Source: Colius striatus (taxonomy: Eukaryota; Chordata; Aves; Coliiformes; Coliidae). Taken from it: a stretch of DNA of 64,000 nt. Every line of letters starts with the position of its first letter. The first letter of the stretch is position 1. Both the position numbers and the translations under genes were made by a program. The notes under the pieces are model-generated. The model was given only the letters and a program-made list of their open reading frames with translations, had not been told where the DNA came from and made no database searches. The stretch lies in the NCBI RefSeq assembly GCF_028858725.1, contig NC_084764.1, forward strand, positions 20,077,501-20,141,500. Reading direction: 5' to 3'. Shown here piece after piece: positions 36,350 through 49,300 of the stretch.

Positions 36350-37330
36350 TTGCATTGTACAAACCTAAGAATATCCGCTCGGGAGATATGTGTGAGTGTC
36401 TGTTGCGATTCCAGCTGGGAGAGAGGGAAAGAAACGTCAAACACGGCGCGTTTATTCATCCGCGCGTCTCTCATCCCCACCGAACGCAGCTTCATCTGCC
36501 TCAAGCAGCATTAAAGCAAGCCGGCACCTAGGCCCCTCGGGAGCGGGGCTGCGGACGTGGGCCGGCCGCTCCCGGGGGAGCCCGGCGAGAGCTCTGCGGG
36601 TCTCTCCGTGGGACAACAGCCTCTTCGCAGCCTTTCGCCGGGCGGCCTTGTCCCTCCCACGGAGCTGCCGTCGGCCTTTGCACAGCATCGATAGCTGCCG
36701 AGGGCTGATTAAAAAAAAAAAAAAAAAAAGAAACAAGAAGCTCGCTGAGCTGTTCATACGCAAAACGGCAGGGCGCCGTCCTCAGCCGCAGGGCAGGGGC
36801 AGCAGTGACCGATGGGCTTCCCGCGGATCACACAGCGTGGGTGAAGCCGCGGGGGCCGCGGAGGGAGGGACTGGGACACGCTCCCCATCCGCAGGACGCA
36901 GCGCCCGGCCCCATCGCTTCCCACCGGTTTCGCGGGAGGGACCCGGCGCCCGGCTGAAAAACCGATGGGAGGCGAGTCCGGCCGGGCGGAGAAAAACCCG
37001 GCGGGAAGGAAGCACCTGGCTTCTCCCCAGAGGATCCCCTTGCCCTCCAGTGCCGTCCAGAGCGCAGACAGCACAGCCCCATCAGGCACACGGCGTGCCT
37101 GGAAATGGGCACCCGGATACACACGGAGATACTCTCCTATCCGGCCGCTTTGTCGGTTCAGATTTCCCCGTCCAAATAGACATGTATAAGCTATTGTGTA
37201 TAGATTATATTTCTCCAGCCCCGCTCTCTCCCCCAGCCCCACTCCCCGCCTGCCCTCGGCTGCCGCAGCCCCTCCCCAGCCTCCTCCGGGTGTCGGTCCT
37301 GGAAGCAGCTACACTTCACGAGGAAAATGT
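36350..37330. other. CpG island upstream of NKX2-8
   Basis: GC-rich DNA with many CpGs (for example around 36460-36620 and 36770-37010). An open frame of 332 codons on the plus strand passes through an A19 run (36711-36729) and has no recognisable domain, so it is rejected as a gene. The island could be a distal promoter, an enhancer or the start of an unannotated divergent non-coding transcript. Confidence 0.6.
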
Positions 37331-37389
37331 CAATAGAGCGATAACAGCAAGGGAAAGACGAGATTTATATCGGCGAGATTTGTGGGCGA

Positions 37390-37900
37390 GATGAACGGGA
37401 CACAAGGCTCCCTTTGACCAACTTCCCGCATATTTCTTCGGGAATGGACAGGCTCCATATAAACGATTCCCAGGCCGTGATTACGGCAGCCACCTATCAA
37501 GCATGCCTGGTGACAGTAGTTATCTTCCCCGCTCCAAGCACAGCCTCCCAGCCGTCCTGGGTGGTCGGAGTGAGGGGAACACAAATACATGCCAACTGCT
37601 AGGCCGTGAACAAAAGAGAAATGTAGCCCTATGTCCCGGACCTGTTGGAAGCATTTGTTCCAGTCAAGATTTTGCATTTGTTCAGATCTGGAATAATAGG
37701 TGATTGACGCCTTCCCACAATGTGCTTTAACTCTCCGAGATAAATCGGAGCTTGTTCCTTGTTGTCATGGTTTTCAATAGGGTTCAATGGGATTGAACCA
37801 CTATCGACTCTGCTTTACGTCTCCGGCAGCCTCGTCCATACAAATTTATTAGTTATGTCTTTTTAAATGAGATTAAATTGAAACGACGTGGCCATACTCG
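37390..37900. promoter_or_regulatory. Candidate conserved enhancer with perfect Gli site
   Basis: Unique sequence about 2-2.5 kb upstream of NKX2-8, mixing CpG-bearing and AT-rich segments. It holds TGGGTGGTC at 37558-37566 (reverse complement of the Gli consensus GACCACCCA), TGATTGAC at 37701-37708 (a PBX/HOX-like core), and AT-rich cores in 'aaatttattagttatg' and 'aaatgagattaaattg' near its end. It has no repeat resemblance. A Hedgehog-response role fits the known ventral-midline expression of this gene but is an inference. Confidence 0.45.
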
Positions 37901-38099
37901 GCAGAGCGGCTCCTCCTGCCGTTGCTCTTGTCGTGCCGCGTCCCTCCCGCCTCCGACTGCCCGTGTCACCACCGGAGCAGCCCGTGGCCATCAGGGTGGG
38001 TGTCAGCAGGTCCTCCCTGCCCTGCCAGGTACGGCCGCGCTCACTGCCCGCACGGCAGCACCGCGGCTGCCCCCCGCCCCCGAGAGCCCCGGCTCCAAA

Positions 38100-38620
38100 A
38101 GCAGGCTGCCAAGTGGTTATTAATATTTTGACCCCGCAGGCAAACATTTGCTGGATGCCTGGGCTGAAGCGGAGTTTCGGGAGGGCAGCCATGGGAGGGG
38201 TGGGGGCCAGGATTCAGAGAGCCACAAACTTATACAGTATCCGAGGTGGCTCTTAAGGCGGGTTTGCCAAGGACACTCTAAAGAAAAGTGCAAAAACTTT
38301 GCAAAGAATAAAAGTCAGGATGAGAGAAAGAGAGTCTACTTCAGTGACCTCTCTTAGCCTTTTAATCTATTTAACATCCTAAGCCCACACTGATGTGTAG
38401 AAATAAGTAAATGGTGCTCTTCAAGCCTTAAGAGCTCTTCAGCATCAAATATTTGCACATGCTCTTAGAGTTTTTTTGTGAAATAGTGCAAGACACATTC
38501 TCTCTGGACAAGCCGAGCTGTCTAAATATACCTACGCATTGTTATCTGCGGGAAATAGTTTGCTTCAAAGGGAGAACGTAACAACCTGCAACGTTTCATC
38601 TCCTATTTTGCTTGGGACCG
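38100..38620. promoter_or_regulatory. Second candidate conserved non-coding block upstream
   Basis: AT-rich unique sequence between CpG islands, with 'gtggttattaatattttgacc' and 'tgtctaaatatacctacgc'. No coding frame. Weak inference from texture and position only. Confidence 0.3.
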
Positions 38621-38639
38621 ACCTGAATACTTTTCAGCT

Positions 38640-39430
38640 CTGTCTGCCCAGCCTCGGTTCGAGGTTTGGTGGTTCAGCTTTCACTCTTTCCAGCCACACT
38701 TTGCCGTCGGGGCCAGGGGACCACTCTCCCCTTCTGAATCCCGGACACGCGGTCCCCTAGAGACGGTATCCTTTGACCGAGGGGAGAGTTTGCCCGTTGC
38801 CCCTCTGCACAGGCCGCCATGCTACGTCCCCGCACGACCGATAGCCGCGGGGCGCCACCGAGAGCCGCCTCTTCCCCGGCCGCACGCAAGGCAGTGAGAC
38901 AGGGCAGGCCTTTCTCCAGGCTACACGTACGCGACAGTACCCACGCGTGTTCCCCACCCACTGCGGGGACCACAGGGCGATAACTACAACAGGTGACTCC
39001 CCGCCCTTCGGCGAGCACGTCTCCGCGGGACCTCGGAGTGAGACCATGTCTGTCTCCATGGGCCTGAGGGAGATGGCTGCGTGTACCCGACTGCCCTGTC
39101 CCTGCAGCTAAGTCCACTGAAACACTTGGGGGTCCTCGTGCGCTTGAAATGAATTTTCATACTTCCAAGGAGGTAAAGAAAAAAAAGAAAAAAGAGTAAA
39201 AATGATAAAAGTCGATTGTTTCCTCGCTTTTCAGCCTGCTCGCCCACGACCGCGCTTAGTAGAGGCTCATGTGTTGCGGGGCAGAGAAATGAGGAGCAGG
39301 GGCCAGCCGTGTCCCCGCAGCGGCAGGAGGTGAGGGCGCGGGCCGTGTCCCTCCGTTGGGATGCGCGGCCGCAGCCACTCGCGGTTACGTGCGGAGGCGC
39401 CAGTCCGTGATGTAGTCCGACCCTTCTGAG
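38640..39430. other. Distal CpG-rich segment
   Basis: Many CpGs in both orientations, with no domain in any frame. Open frames on both strands (up to 224 codons) are compositional. CpG density falls after about 39910. A T18 run lies at 39588-39605. Confidence 0.5.
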
Positions 39431-42400
39431 ATATCCAGAGATTGGGTCGGACCTTCCCGTCGGAGCTTCTGCCACACCTTGCCTGGCTCCCCTCCTCACC
39501 GACCTCGCTGTCAAAAACACCTCCAACCATCTGAGAAAATAGCGACTTTCTGTCTCGCCCTCCCTTTTCTCCCTTTTTCTCGCCTCATTTTTTTTTTTTT
39601 TTTTTAATATAGGTTCCTTTATTGTTCTCAGTGCAGGACTGCAAAGCAGCCTGACCAAATCGACGTATGTGGGATGCAGAAATCGAACATTTTCCTGAAA
39701 AAGTTGATTGTGACTATACTCCGAGGGAGAAGGGGGGAAAAAAAGCCTTTACAGCAATCCTGGATGCCGTCCAGGCTCGAAGCGCTGAGCCGGGGAGCGG
39801 GAGGCCTCGCTGAGGCCGGGGCTGCCGGATGGCGATGTGGGCTGGAGACATTCGCGCTGCTCGGTGAAATGCCGAGGCTAACAGCTACCGGGACAGCACA
39901 CCTCGGCGGACTGACACCCATAGGTGTGTTGTTGGCTGAGAACTGGGCACAGAAAATGAGTGACTTCGCAAACATCACAAAAGCCGCTGTACCAGTGCTG
40001 GGCAATGAGCCCCTGACCGAGAGCTTCCTTCCTCTAGAATACTGGATTTAAATAATTTAACCTGTATACAACATGTCTGTGAGGGAGATAAACTCTTGGC
40101 ACGTTAACTATACTGAAAAGAAAACTCGACCTCCCAGAATTCATTGTGAATTTTAGAACTGTTTTTAAAATAGGCGAGATTCCACCTTTCCATAAAACCA
40201 AATAATCCTCTGTTTAATTTTTCCAATAATGAACATTTCCATACCTTTCCACCTTTTTCCTTTATAATCTCTTAAAAATATCTTTCCCTCTCAACAACGA
40301 ACCAGCATTGCACTTTGAATTTTACTCTAAGTTCTTCTTTGTGTTTTTGCTTTGCAACTGATGTTCGTTATGGTACATCTTCTAATTAAGACAATATTGT
40401 GGAAGGAGTGTAATAGTCCTTATAGGAAGGATTGTTTTCTATATATATCTGTGTCATATCTGTCTGTCTTTGATGGCAGAATAATGTCATTTGCCTTGTC
40501 TGTAGTTTTTTCCACTTCCTAATACTTCCTAACAATGTACACTTTTTTTTTGCTGCAGCTCTTGTGTTTCTTCTTTTCATTACTTTTCCCCAATCTAAGC
40601 ACATATGTACATACATACATCAACTTTAACCTGTTAAGAACGTCAACAAAATTAAGCTAAACTTATTTCTTTCATGGCTAATTTTGAAGATTCTCGTTCT
40701 CTGATGTGCTAAGTTTCATCCCACCTGAATCATGACTCCCTCTGCTATCGATCTTCTTTTGATTTTACAGAGCTCATAAATTAAATAATGATTACTAAAT
40801 CTGATACGTGCAAGGCATGCCATCCAAGGCTTATGCTTTCTCTGAAACCCTTGATTTTCTATTCTGCATTTAAACAAGAGACTTTACTCTTTGGAGCAGG
40901 GATTACCCACATCAGTGGAGGATTCAGGATTGAGCTTTTCATTTGCTCTGTGTGATCATTCTGGAAGAATTATTTTGCAAATTGACTGCAAGCAAAGTTC
41001 CAGGAACAAGCCCTCCCTGCTTTCTAAGTTGGTTTTAAGAGAAGCTTGTGAAGAGCCGAACTAGTGCGGATAGGAGTAGGGCTGTCCAGCTGCCTGGACT
41101 TCCCTTTCCTTGGACTCCGTGGAGCTCACTCAGCTCTCAGGAAAGGCTGAGGGATTGGGGTTTTCGCTTCCCTGTCAGCATCCTCCCATTGAGCAAGTGG
41201 GGAATGTCAGCTGGCATGAAACTGCAGCAGATTTTCAATTATCAACTGGCTGGAGTACAGGTTCTGTACACATCACCACTGCAAATCCATTCCTCTCTTC
41301 ACCCCATTCTCATCCCACACTCTCAGCCTGCAGGGAAAGTACAGGAGGGCAGGTTCCCGCCAAAGGGCAAAGTGCACCTAGGAAAAGATATGCTCTTGCA
41401 CCTAGATTCAGCTGCTGTATTTGGAAAGTGAACCCCATTCCTCTCCCTGTTATAACTCATCTATGCTGGCTCAAGGGTGTAGGTGGTGTGTCTAGAGCCC
41501 AGAGGTCAGACAGTAGCACTGATGACCTCAAAAGGGACTGCTCTAGAGCACAGGCTCTAGTGACCTTGCCCCAGATACTCTGTTTGGGCACATAACCCTC
41601 CTTCATTACAGTGGGAATTAGGTGCCTAAAGCCCCTTGAGAGTCTTGCCCCAAAACTGAAGTGAGTGGTGATAGGAAAACAGTGAATGGTAGGACAAAAG
41701 TAATGTCCATTGCAGTTGAAAAACTGCAATAGGGGACAGGCGTGTCCTTGTAGGAAACTGTACTATGACCAACACCATCACCTTAAACAGACCTTCAAAA
41801 AGACAAAAGGCATTGTGTGCTTTGGAAAGCTTACAAGGCTATGCATTGGATTTCAGTGAATAAGTCTTTGTCCTGCACTGTAAAATATCAATTATATTTT
41901 TAAGTAGTCATTAAATTCTGAACAATATCCTCTGTTGTTTAAATTCTATTACATTTGTGTGCATAATCTTTACTAGAATAAAACTGTCCGCCAAAATTTT
42001 AAACTTAAAAAAGATCCTTTTATTGTTTTCATGAGCTATTATTTTATTCCTCAGTGAGATGTCATAGCTCACCAAGAGGCAGCAGTGCTTTGGCTGGGTA
42101 CATGGTAGCTGACCTGCTGTCACATGTGCTGGCTGGTGAGCAGGCCTCTACCAAGCCAAATACTTGTCTCCTGTTAACGAGCCAGGAACCCAGGCTTTTT
42201 CTCAAGCCACTAGGTTTCAAAAACCTCCTGTGATCATAACTGGTTTTGCGACTTCTGATCTATCAAGTTTAGAAGAGGCTGTTTTTTGGGTTTTTTTTTG
42301 CAGATGGCAGGCAGCAAATGAGATTGTCTGAGCCTTAAACTTCAAGAAATCAGGGTAAAAAAGACACTCATGGCTTCCAACTGAAAATATTAAGGAAAAC

Positions 42401-43834
42401 ACATTTCATGGCTGTTTCCAGAATTGAAAGATTTGTCCCTGATACTGCAGGTAAAAAGGTACAAGTACAGAAAGTGAATTTTACAATTCCAGTCCAGATT
42501 TTTTTCTAGTTTCAGGCTGAGTTTTCCTTTAATTTACAGTCTGTTGACTACAGCTGCTTTTAAATGTTGATTAAGGTAACTGCTGACTTCAAGAGAATTC
42601 AGCTGTTTGAAGCAGAGCTGGCTCTGGCTTGCTGCACAATAAATGACAGAGAGGTTTTTGGCTTTACAAGAAGTTATGACAAGGGATTTTACAGGGGGAA
42701 GAGTGATGTTCAGTCTCTAGCAATAAAAACTGGGGTTTGTGTTTGACTACACATGGTCTAAACTCCAGATCCAAAGGTCCCCACTTCCAAATGTGATTCA
42801 AAATCTGCATCTGAATCTTTCAGCTTTGCCCTGTCTTGATACTGAGCTGCTTTATTGTCCCTATAAATGTGTGTGGTGGAGAGGGCTGTTTCAGGTTGGT
42901 ACAGCAAGAGGTATGGTTTATTTTCACATACCACAAACTTCCAACCCCAAGCATCAGCAAATGACACACATCTAGATCTATTTTATACATTAGAGTACAT
43001 GCACACACTTTTGACACTCATTAGTTGGCATAATAATGATCTTTAAACCTCACAGAATACAATTTATCTTCTTTTCTTCTTCAATATCCATCTCCACAGC
43101 TCTCTTCTGGCTTTCTTCCTTTCTCTCAATCTATGTTTTATCTGTTTTGCCCTTGTTTTTCTCTCTCCACAGTTTCCATTTTAAAATATATTTGCAGTCA
43201 TTTTCTTACAGTAACGTCAAGTGCTGAACATACTCTACTATCAGAAGTCGTATTAAGAAGCCACAAATATGTGGTAATTTCTCAATCTTGCTGGAGTTTC
43301 TTAAATGCCATTAATAATCTGAACAGAACAGCAAAACTTCAAAAGATCCTCAGACCACCCCAGACTGGAATATTTGACTGTGAGACAAAAGCTGAAAGCA
43401 TGTTTTCAGATATGACGTTAAGCTTGTGATCAGAGAGCCTGGTAAAGTCACTGGGCTGAATTCTGCTGTTTTTATTCATTCTTACCCTCAAAGGGCAATG
43501 AGGATTCCATTGTGGCAGATATAGTTTGGCTCAGCTATAAAAATTTATTCATTGATTTGAATTAGATGAAAATCAGCTTATGCAACTACTGTCACATATA
43601 GTAAGGATATAAATATCTCCCCAAGTTATTTTCTCGAAGGTTCTTTTGCACAGTAATTACCAAAGTCCATCTTTATCAAGAAAGTAACGTGTTCTGAAGG
43701 AGCACATGTTAAATGAGAATTGAGGAAGAGGTGAAACCTAAGTTTGATTCTGCCACTCTCGTCCCACACGGCTTCACTTCATCTACTTCCTTGCCTATAA
43801 AATAAGGCCAGATTCTATTAAATCAGTTATCTCA
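39431..43834. other. Gene-free non-coding DNA
   Basis: No coding exon or RNA gene recognised. 'gtgggaattaggtgcctaaag' (about 41610-41630) recalls a phrase common in old amniote repeats, but too little matches to call an element. Confidence 0.5.
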
Positions 43835-43853
43835 TACAACCACTGTGGTTGTA
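43835..43853. repeat. Perfect 9-bp inverted repeat with RUNX cores
   Basis: TACAACCAC-T-GTGGTTGTA: two 9-bp arms around a single T. Each arm carries the RUNX core AACCAC/GTGGTT. Confidence 0.85.
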
Positions 43854-46084
43854 CATAGTGTGACTAGTCCATATAGTGAATTAACTGTAAAAAATGCTGT
43901 CAAGAAAGTATAAATAAGGACTCTCACAAGATTGCAGGAACAGATATTTCATAATGGACTTACCACTCAGTTCACACTATTGAAAGCATCTGTGCTTAGC
44001 GCTGGACTGTGTGTGTGTGCGCCATGCTTTTGTTCACTGAAACTATTTAAATGGACACAGTTCTTAAGGCAGAGAAGCTATGAGTTGTGTGTGGAAACAG
44101 TTGCCACAAGAACGTTTCCAAAGTTATTTGGGGGTTTTACTCATCTGCAGACTGAATGACATAATATTAAGTAACAGCTTCCAAAATGTGACTACTGAAG
44201 CTCATGTAAAAGATCCAGGAGCGATTTGTCATAGTTTCCAACTAGGTAGTAACACTGTTAAAAAAGGAAAGAGTAATTTTTAACTGCCAGGCATATGTTA
44301 GCCAGGTTGGAAAATCCAATTTCCTTTCCCATCACTTCAATCCCTCTTGTCGGTTCCTCTGCCAGCTCAGCTTCACATCGGTGCTCAGCTGCTGAGAACA
44401 TGACTGCTGCCTGTGAGAAGTTAATGTTTATGAATAGTCACAGACATACTTTTGGGCTTTTTTTTACTTTGAGTGGTCACGTGTGATGATTTAGAGCCAT
44501 GTACTTGCCTTGAGGTTACTGTAAGCAGGGACGCATGCACTGGAGAGCAGTTTGAATTCCCGTGAACATGGAAGCAGGGCAGAAGCTGTACCTACCTCTC
44601 ATCCTACAACAACAGCTAGCAAATCCCCTGCCAGGTTTGTCAGAGAAGGAGCTGGCTCAGGCATCAGACAAACCCTGAACATACAGGCTACGTGAAAAAG
44701 GGAGGACAGAAAGCCAAAGGGCTGGAAGAACACACAATAACTAATAGTGAATAACTGACTGCTGGCCCTCCCCATCTCTGCCTTCCTTTTCAGACTGTTC
44801 TCAGAGTAAGGTTATACATCAGCTACTTTCTTTAGGAGTCTTTAGTCAGCTTCACACACACAATTTTAAACTCAGCTGAATCACCTTAAAGCCTCTTCAC
44901 AGATTAGTTGTGTGCAGACATTCTTCCTGAATTAAAGTATTTGTAATTAATACCTCAGGCCATCTAGTCACTCAGCTTTTTGCAGGACAAACATCTACAG
45001 GCCAGCTCTGTTAAATTCAGAGCAGTTTACTTTTTGGGAACAGCAGCTAAGTGAGACCTCTCACTGAAATTCTCAAAGGCATGTTGTTCCCCAAATCAGA
45101 TTTGGGAATATCCCTTCCTGCTTCTGGTCTTGGGCATTGAATAAATGTAAAAAGCAGTTCCAAGACTTTCTCCCTCATATTGCAGTGCTTAAGCCTACTG
45201 ACAGGAAGGAAGAACAGTGGATGATTAATTTTAAAACAAAACATTCCTGCCAGCCCTCTGCAACTAAATGGAAGTTGTGGAGACTGAAGCATTTATGGGG
45301 AAATTGTGGAGGCCGAGGCATTTATGGGCACTATTTCAAAGTGAGATATATTTATCCTATGGCAACACTCTATTACCATGACATTTTGTGGTATACCTTT
45401 AATAATGAATAACCTTTGTATAAGAGTTTTCATATGATGGAATTTGTTATATCAGTGAAACAAAGCGACTTTACTGTTTCTGGAACAGATATTTTTCTTT
45501 TTTTTTTTTTTTTTTGGTAATATGCTTTCTCTCCCTGTTCCTCATTCAGTCAGTAAAAATATCCGTTCATTAACAACACAGTTAAAATTCCAGCTCACAC
45601 AGTTATCTGTATTATGCTCAACACAAAACAGATTTACAGAACTTAAAGTAATGATTAATAGTACTGCCTTTGGAAGGCTGACTTCTGTTAATCTGGATCT
45701 GTTGCACTGATTTAGTAGGCATTTAAGGTTAAAAAGTTGGGATAAGATTCCATGATCCATATTTGACTTGATAAATATTTTAAGTTTCTTTACAGCAGCA
45801 GCTGGCTTTATTCCTTTAATCAAAGAAGTGTTTTGTAAAGCCATTCTGCGCTTTTGTCCATAACAAATGTTTACTTTAGAGTAGGCAAAAGTTTATCTAT
45901 GCTCACATAGTTACATTATGCATGCTGTCCTGCAGTCCTATGGGGGGAATTACATTTCCAAACAGAAAATAGAATTGGAATGACAGAGTGGAAAAAAGCA
46001 AACACTATTTGTAGTGTCTTATCTCACACACACATCTCAAAATACTATAGAGAAATGATTGAAAAAGGAACGTTAAGAATGATT
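43854..46084. other. Gene-free non-coding DNA
   Basis: No gene recognised. A T-rich run lies near 45498-45516. Confidence 0.5.
45275..45330 (+). repeat. Imperfect 29-bp tandem duplication
   Basis: Two adjacent copies starting TTGTGGAG and sharing GCATTTATGGG, with a few differences between them. Confidence 0.75.
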
Positions 46085-46320
46085 CTTCAGAAATCCCAGT
46101 GATTTGCATCCAGCTCATGGTTGATGAGCACAACTGTGTCTCGTGTTTGGACTTTAACCGCAGGGAAGGTACCAGTGCCCATACTGTCCGAAGGCAGTGG
46201 GGGCCACGTGCACAATGGCTGAAAGAACGACCACCCAAAGTGATGTATTTCAGTATTGAAGATGCAGAAAGACCTGTATCAGTTGACCTCAGCCTGTGAC
46301 CAGCAGAGTAAAGAGTCACT
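46085..46320. promoter_or_regulatory. Candidate enhancer with octamer, SOX-like and Gli motifs
   Basis: ATTTGCAT (octamer, 46102-46109), CACAATGG (SOX-type, 46211-46218) and a perfect Gli consensus GACCACCCA (46229-46237) lie within 136 bp of unique sequence with retained CpGs. This combination is known from Hedgehog-responsive neural enhancers. It is about 11 kb upstream of NKX2-8, on the side where PAX9 is expected. Confidence 0.4.
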
Positions 46321-49300
46321 AACTCAGAAAGGTAACTTGGGGTCTGCTTTTCAATGGCTGTGTAAATCAGCATAAGCACCTCATAACAAATGCAAAACTT
46401 TCTCGGTAACCAAGTGCAACTGAGATGGGATTGAGAGGCTGAGGAGTTCCTATAAGCAAACTTCTATAAGCAGGCAGAGTCCCAGCTGCTCTTTTTGTAC
46501 AGTACCGTCTGAAATGCCACACAGCAAAGAAGCCAGACTGCTAGGAAACACTGCAGTGCTCAGTTGAAAACTGTGTGTATGCACCTTCTGATTACTTGGG
46601 TCATCAAAATTAGGAGGCTCAGAATGTAACACCAGGAGTTTTGAAATGGATATGGAAAAGCAGAGTGGAAGTCTCATTTATACAGTAGCAGCAAGACAGT
46701 AAAAACGTGTGTTTTTGACACCTACAAAAGCAGATCCTAAGCTTCCCTGGACCTAGAAAGGTGTGTTGTGCCACTGCGTGCTTCCAGAACACTTTCTCAC
46801 ATTCTAAAAAAGTGTTTGGCTTGGGATGCAGTGAAAAAAAGCTGCTTCACTTCAATAATGTTACAGTTTGTTGTGGGTTTTCCATCTTCAGAGGGTTTTA
46901 ATTTGTTTGGCTGTGACAGCTGTAATGCAGCTGCAGGCAGAATAGTCTCTGTCTTTCTTTAGTGTCAACAGCAACATTTTTAGAAATTTCCTGTAGTGCC
47001 TTATTTGTCTCTTTTATTTCTTCCAGGTTTTGTGTTTTTTTTAATGTAATTAATCTTTGTATGCAGTGTTTAAGTTTATGTTCTTCCTGTCTTGTTTTTG
47101 ATCTTCATATGCTCCATTTGATGTCTCACTGGTGCACTAACCACTATAGCAATATTTTCCCTTTCCCTCTTTCAGATCCAAAAACTCGGGGTCCAGATTT
47201 TGCTTATGACTAAAATTGTAATTACATGTTACATTTTGGGTACTACACCTAGTGCAGGGAGGGGCCTGGCTCATTGCGTCTTCAGATTATTCTTCTGCAT
47301 CTCCACCCCAATCATTTCAGTTACACTGCCTATAAACCATAGTAGTGCAATATGGAATCAGAGCTTGGCTTTTTTGTCCATTGTGAAGATGAGACATTTA
47401 CTGACCAGCACAGTGTCTAACAGGTTTTTTTAAGCATGAGATCATTATATTTACACAAGGCATCTACACCAGTTCAAACATAGTCAAAATTAATACAGAC
47501 TGATAATCTATCAGTACTCTTTTTAACACAATCAGCATCTTCTCTACAAAACAAAACAAATACTCCCTGCAGAAACAATAAGAGAGAATTAAAGTACAGG
47601 TAGACTATGAAAAGCAGTAAGAACTATTTTTTTTTAATATAAACCCACATTCAGTGTGTACCTGTGACTATATCTCTATAGTCCTGTTGACTTTGTGGAG
47701 CTGCACTGGTTTAAACCAGTTAAGTTGCTGGCTCTATGTATTTTTTTCCTTTCTTTATTGCCTTACCATGCCATGCTTACAGAACAGACAGGAGAAATGA
47801 AGCCTTATGCACTTGAAAATGAGCTGAAATTTTGCAGTGCTGGTTAAGTGTTTAACTGCTAGTCAAGGTTAACAATGTGTTTAGTATGTGCACATGAGGG
47901 AAATCTTAAACAAGTGGATTTACAGAAACAAGCCCTTGCTAGATTGAGAGTATAAAGGTCTATAGCTACAAGTTGGAAGATAATTGCTTGAAAATATTGC
48001 TATAAAAATAAACCATAAACCTCCATGACCAGCTTCAGATAATGTCATGGGAACAGGCTGCATGCCAAGAAACAGCAGGGAAGGTAAGAGCTAATGCTCA
48101 CTCCGCTGCGTCCAGCAGCACTCCAGCACAGACTGTCCACTCCCAGCCCGGCTGGATGCCTAAGTCAGGCTCGTCTGGCCAGAAAATTGCATCATACAAA
48201 TGAGAATAACAGAGAAGATAATCAACAGCATCTTAGAGGCAGAATTGTTCTGAACAGAGTTTCTGTCCTCAGTTCAGAGAGCTCCCCTGCTCCCTTTTTC
48301 CCTATAGTGTCATATATAACTATCCCATGGCATGACTGCTGGCACACTGTACCAGGTTATAGCTCCTGCAGACTGGGACAATATAAATCCATAAATTGTT
48401 ATTGAAAAACTTGCCTTGTTTGTCCACTCCTACAGAGCTGTTTAAAGATACACTTATTAAAAAGGTATAATACACTTCAGCTGTCAAAGGCAGTTATTTT
48501 GGGTATCAAATGGGGAATAACAACATACTAAAGGCTGTAGTCTGGCCACACAGTAGATGTTCACCTTGGGAGTGTATTGTCATTAGGTTTTGTCCCTTCA
48601 ACCAGTAGAAAGGACAGTGCCTGGGCTTCTGCTTTTTTCCTACCATCTTTTTGCCTTTCAAAATCACTTGCCACTTCTAGTCTCCTAAAGTAGTGAAGAG
48701 CAAATATGCAGCATGGTTTTTGTATCTGTAGGTTTGAACTTCTCTTCCTCTCTAACGTCTTGCCTGCCATCTAATCTGAGATATATTTTAGCATATTCAA
48801 AGAGAATAACTATCATCAGTCTTCAGCATCAATATTTTAGAGGAGTTATTTACATCAGAAACAATATATTACCCTCACTAAAATGTTTGCTTAAGGCCAC
48901 TACATAATGAAACATTTTCAGATATTTTCATGCACAAAAAATGGTATCATGTTCTCCTTTATCATAAACTAATTATAGTCATACTGTACTAGACAACCTG
49001 GCTTCTAAGGTCCTTTTGGGAAATTATATCCTGCAAACACAAAAGCTAGAAATGAACCTCTTTTGAAAGCTGAGTTTATGTTCAAATGGTTTCAGGACTC
49101 GGGGCTTTAAAGGAAAAAATAAAAATTCTATAAATCTGTGAGACTCACCAACCTGACAAAGGCCTGACCTCTTTGCTCTGACAATAAAAAAAGCCTTTTC
49201 AAGGCATCTACGTTGTGTTTGTATCCACTTTAACATACTTTGATGTTTATTGGCAAAGTAAGGCTCTTATTTTAAATAATAACCTGCACTTCTGTCTTTT

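Noticed and set aside
36396..37394. 332-codon plus-strand open frame upstream of NKX2-8
   Set aside because: It lies in GC-rich, stop-poor DNA, crosses an A19 run encoding lysines, overlaps long frames on the other strand and shows no domain.
38984..39658. 224-codon minus-strand frame in the distal CpG-rich segment
   Set aside because: Low-complexity Lys and Phe runs come from T/A tracts; no domain and no splice or start context.
41600..41660. Old amniote repeat suggested by 'ggaattaggtgcctaaa'
   Set aside because: Only one short phrase matches; too little for an element call.
43430..43520. Ancient palindromic amniote repeat suggested by 'gggctgaattctgctg'
   Set aside because: The resemblance does not extend beyond the first phrase.
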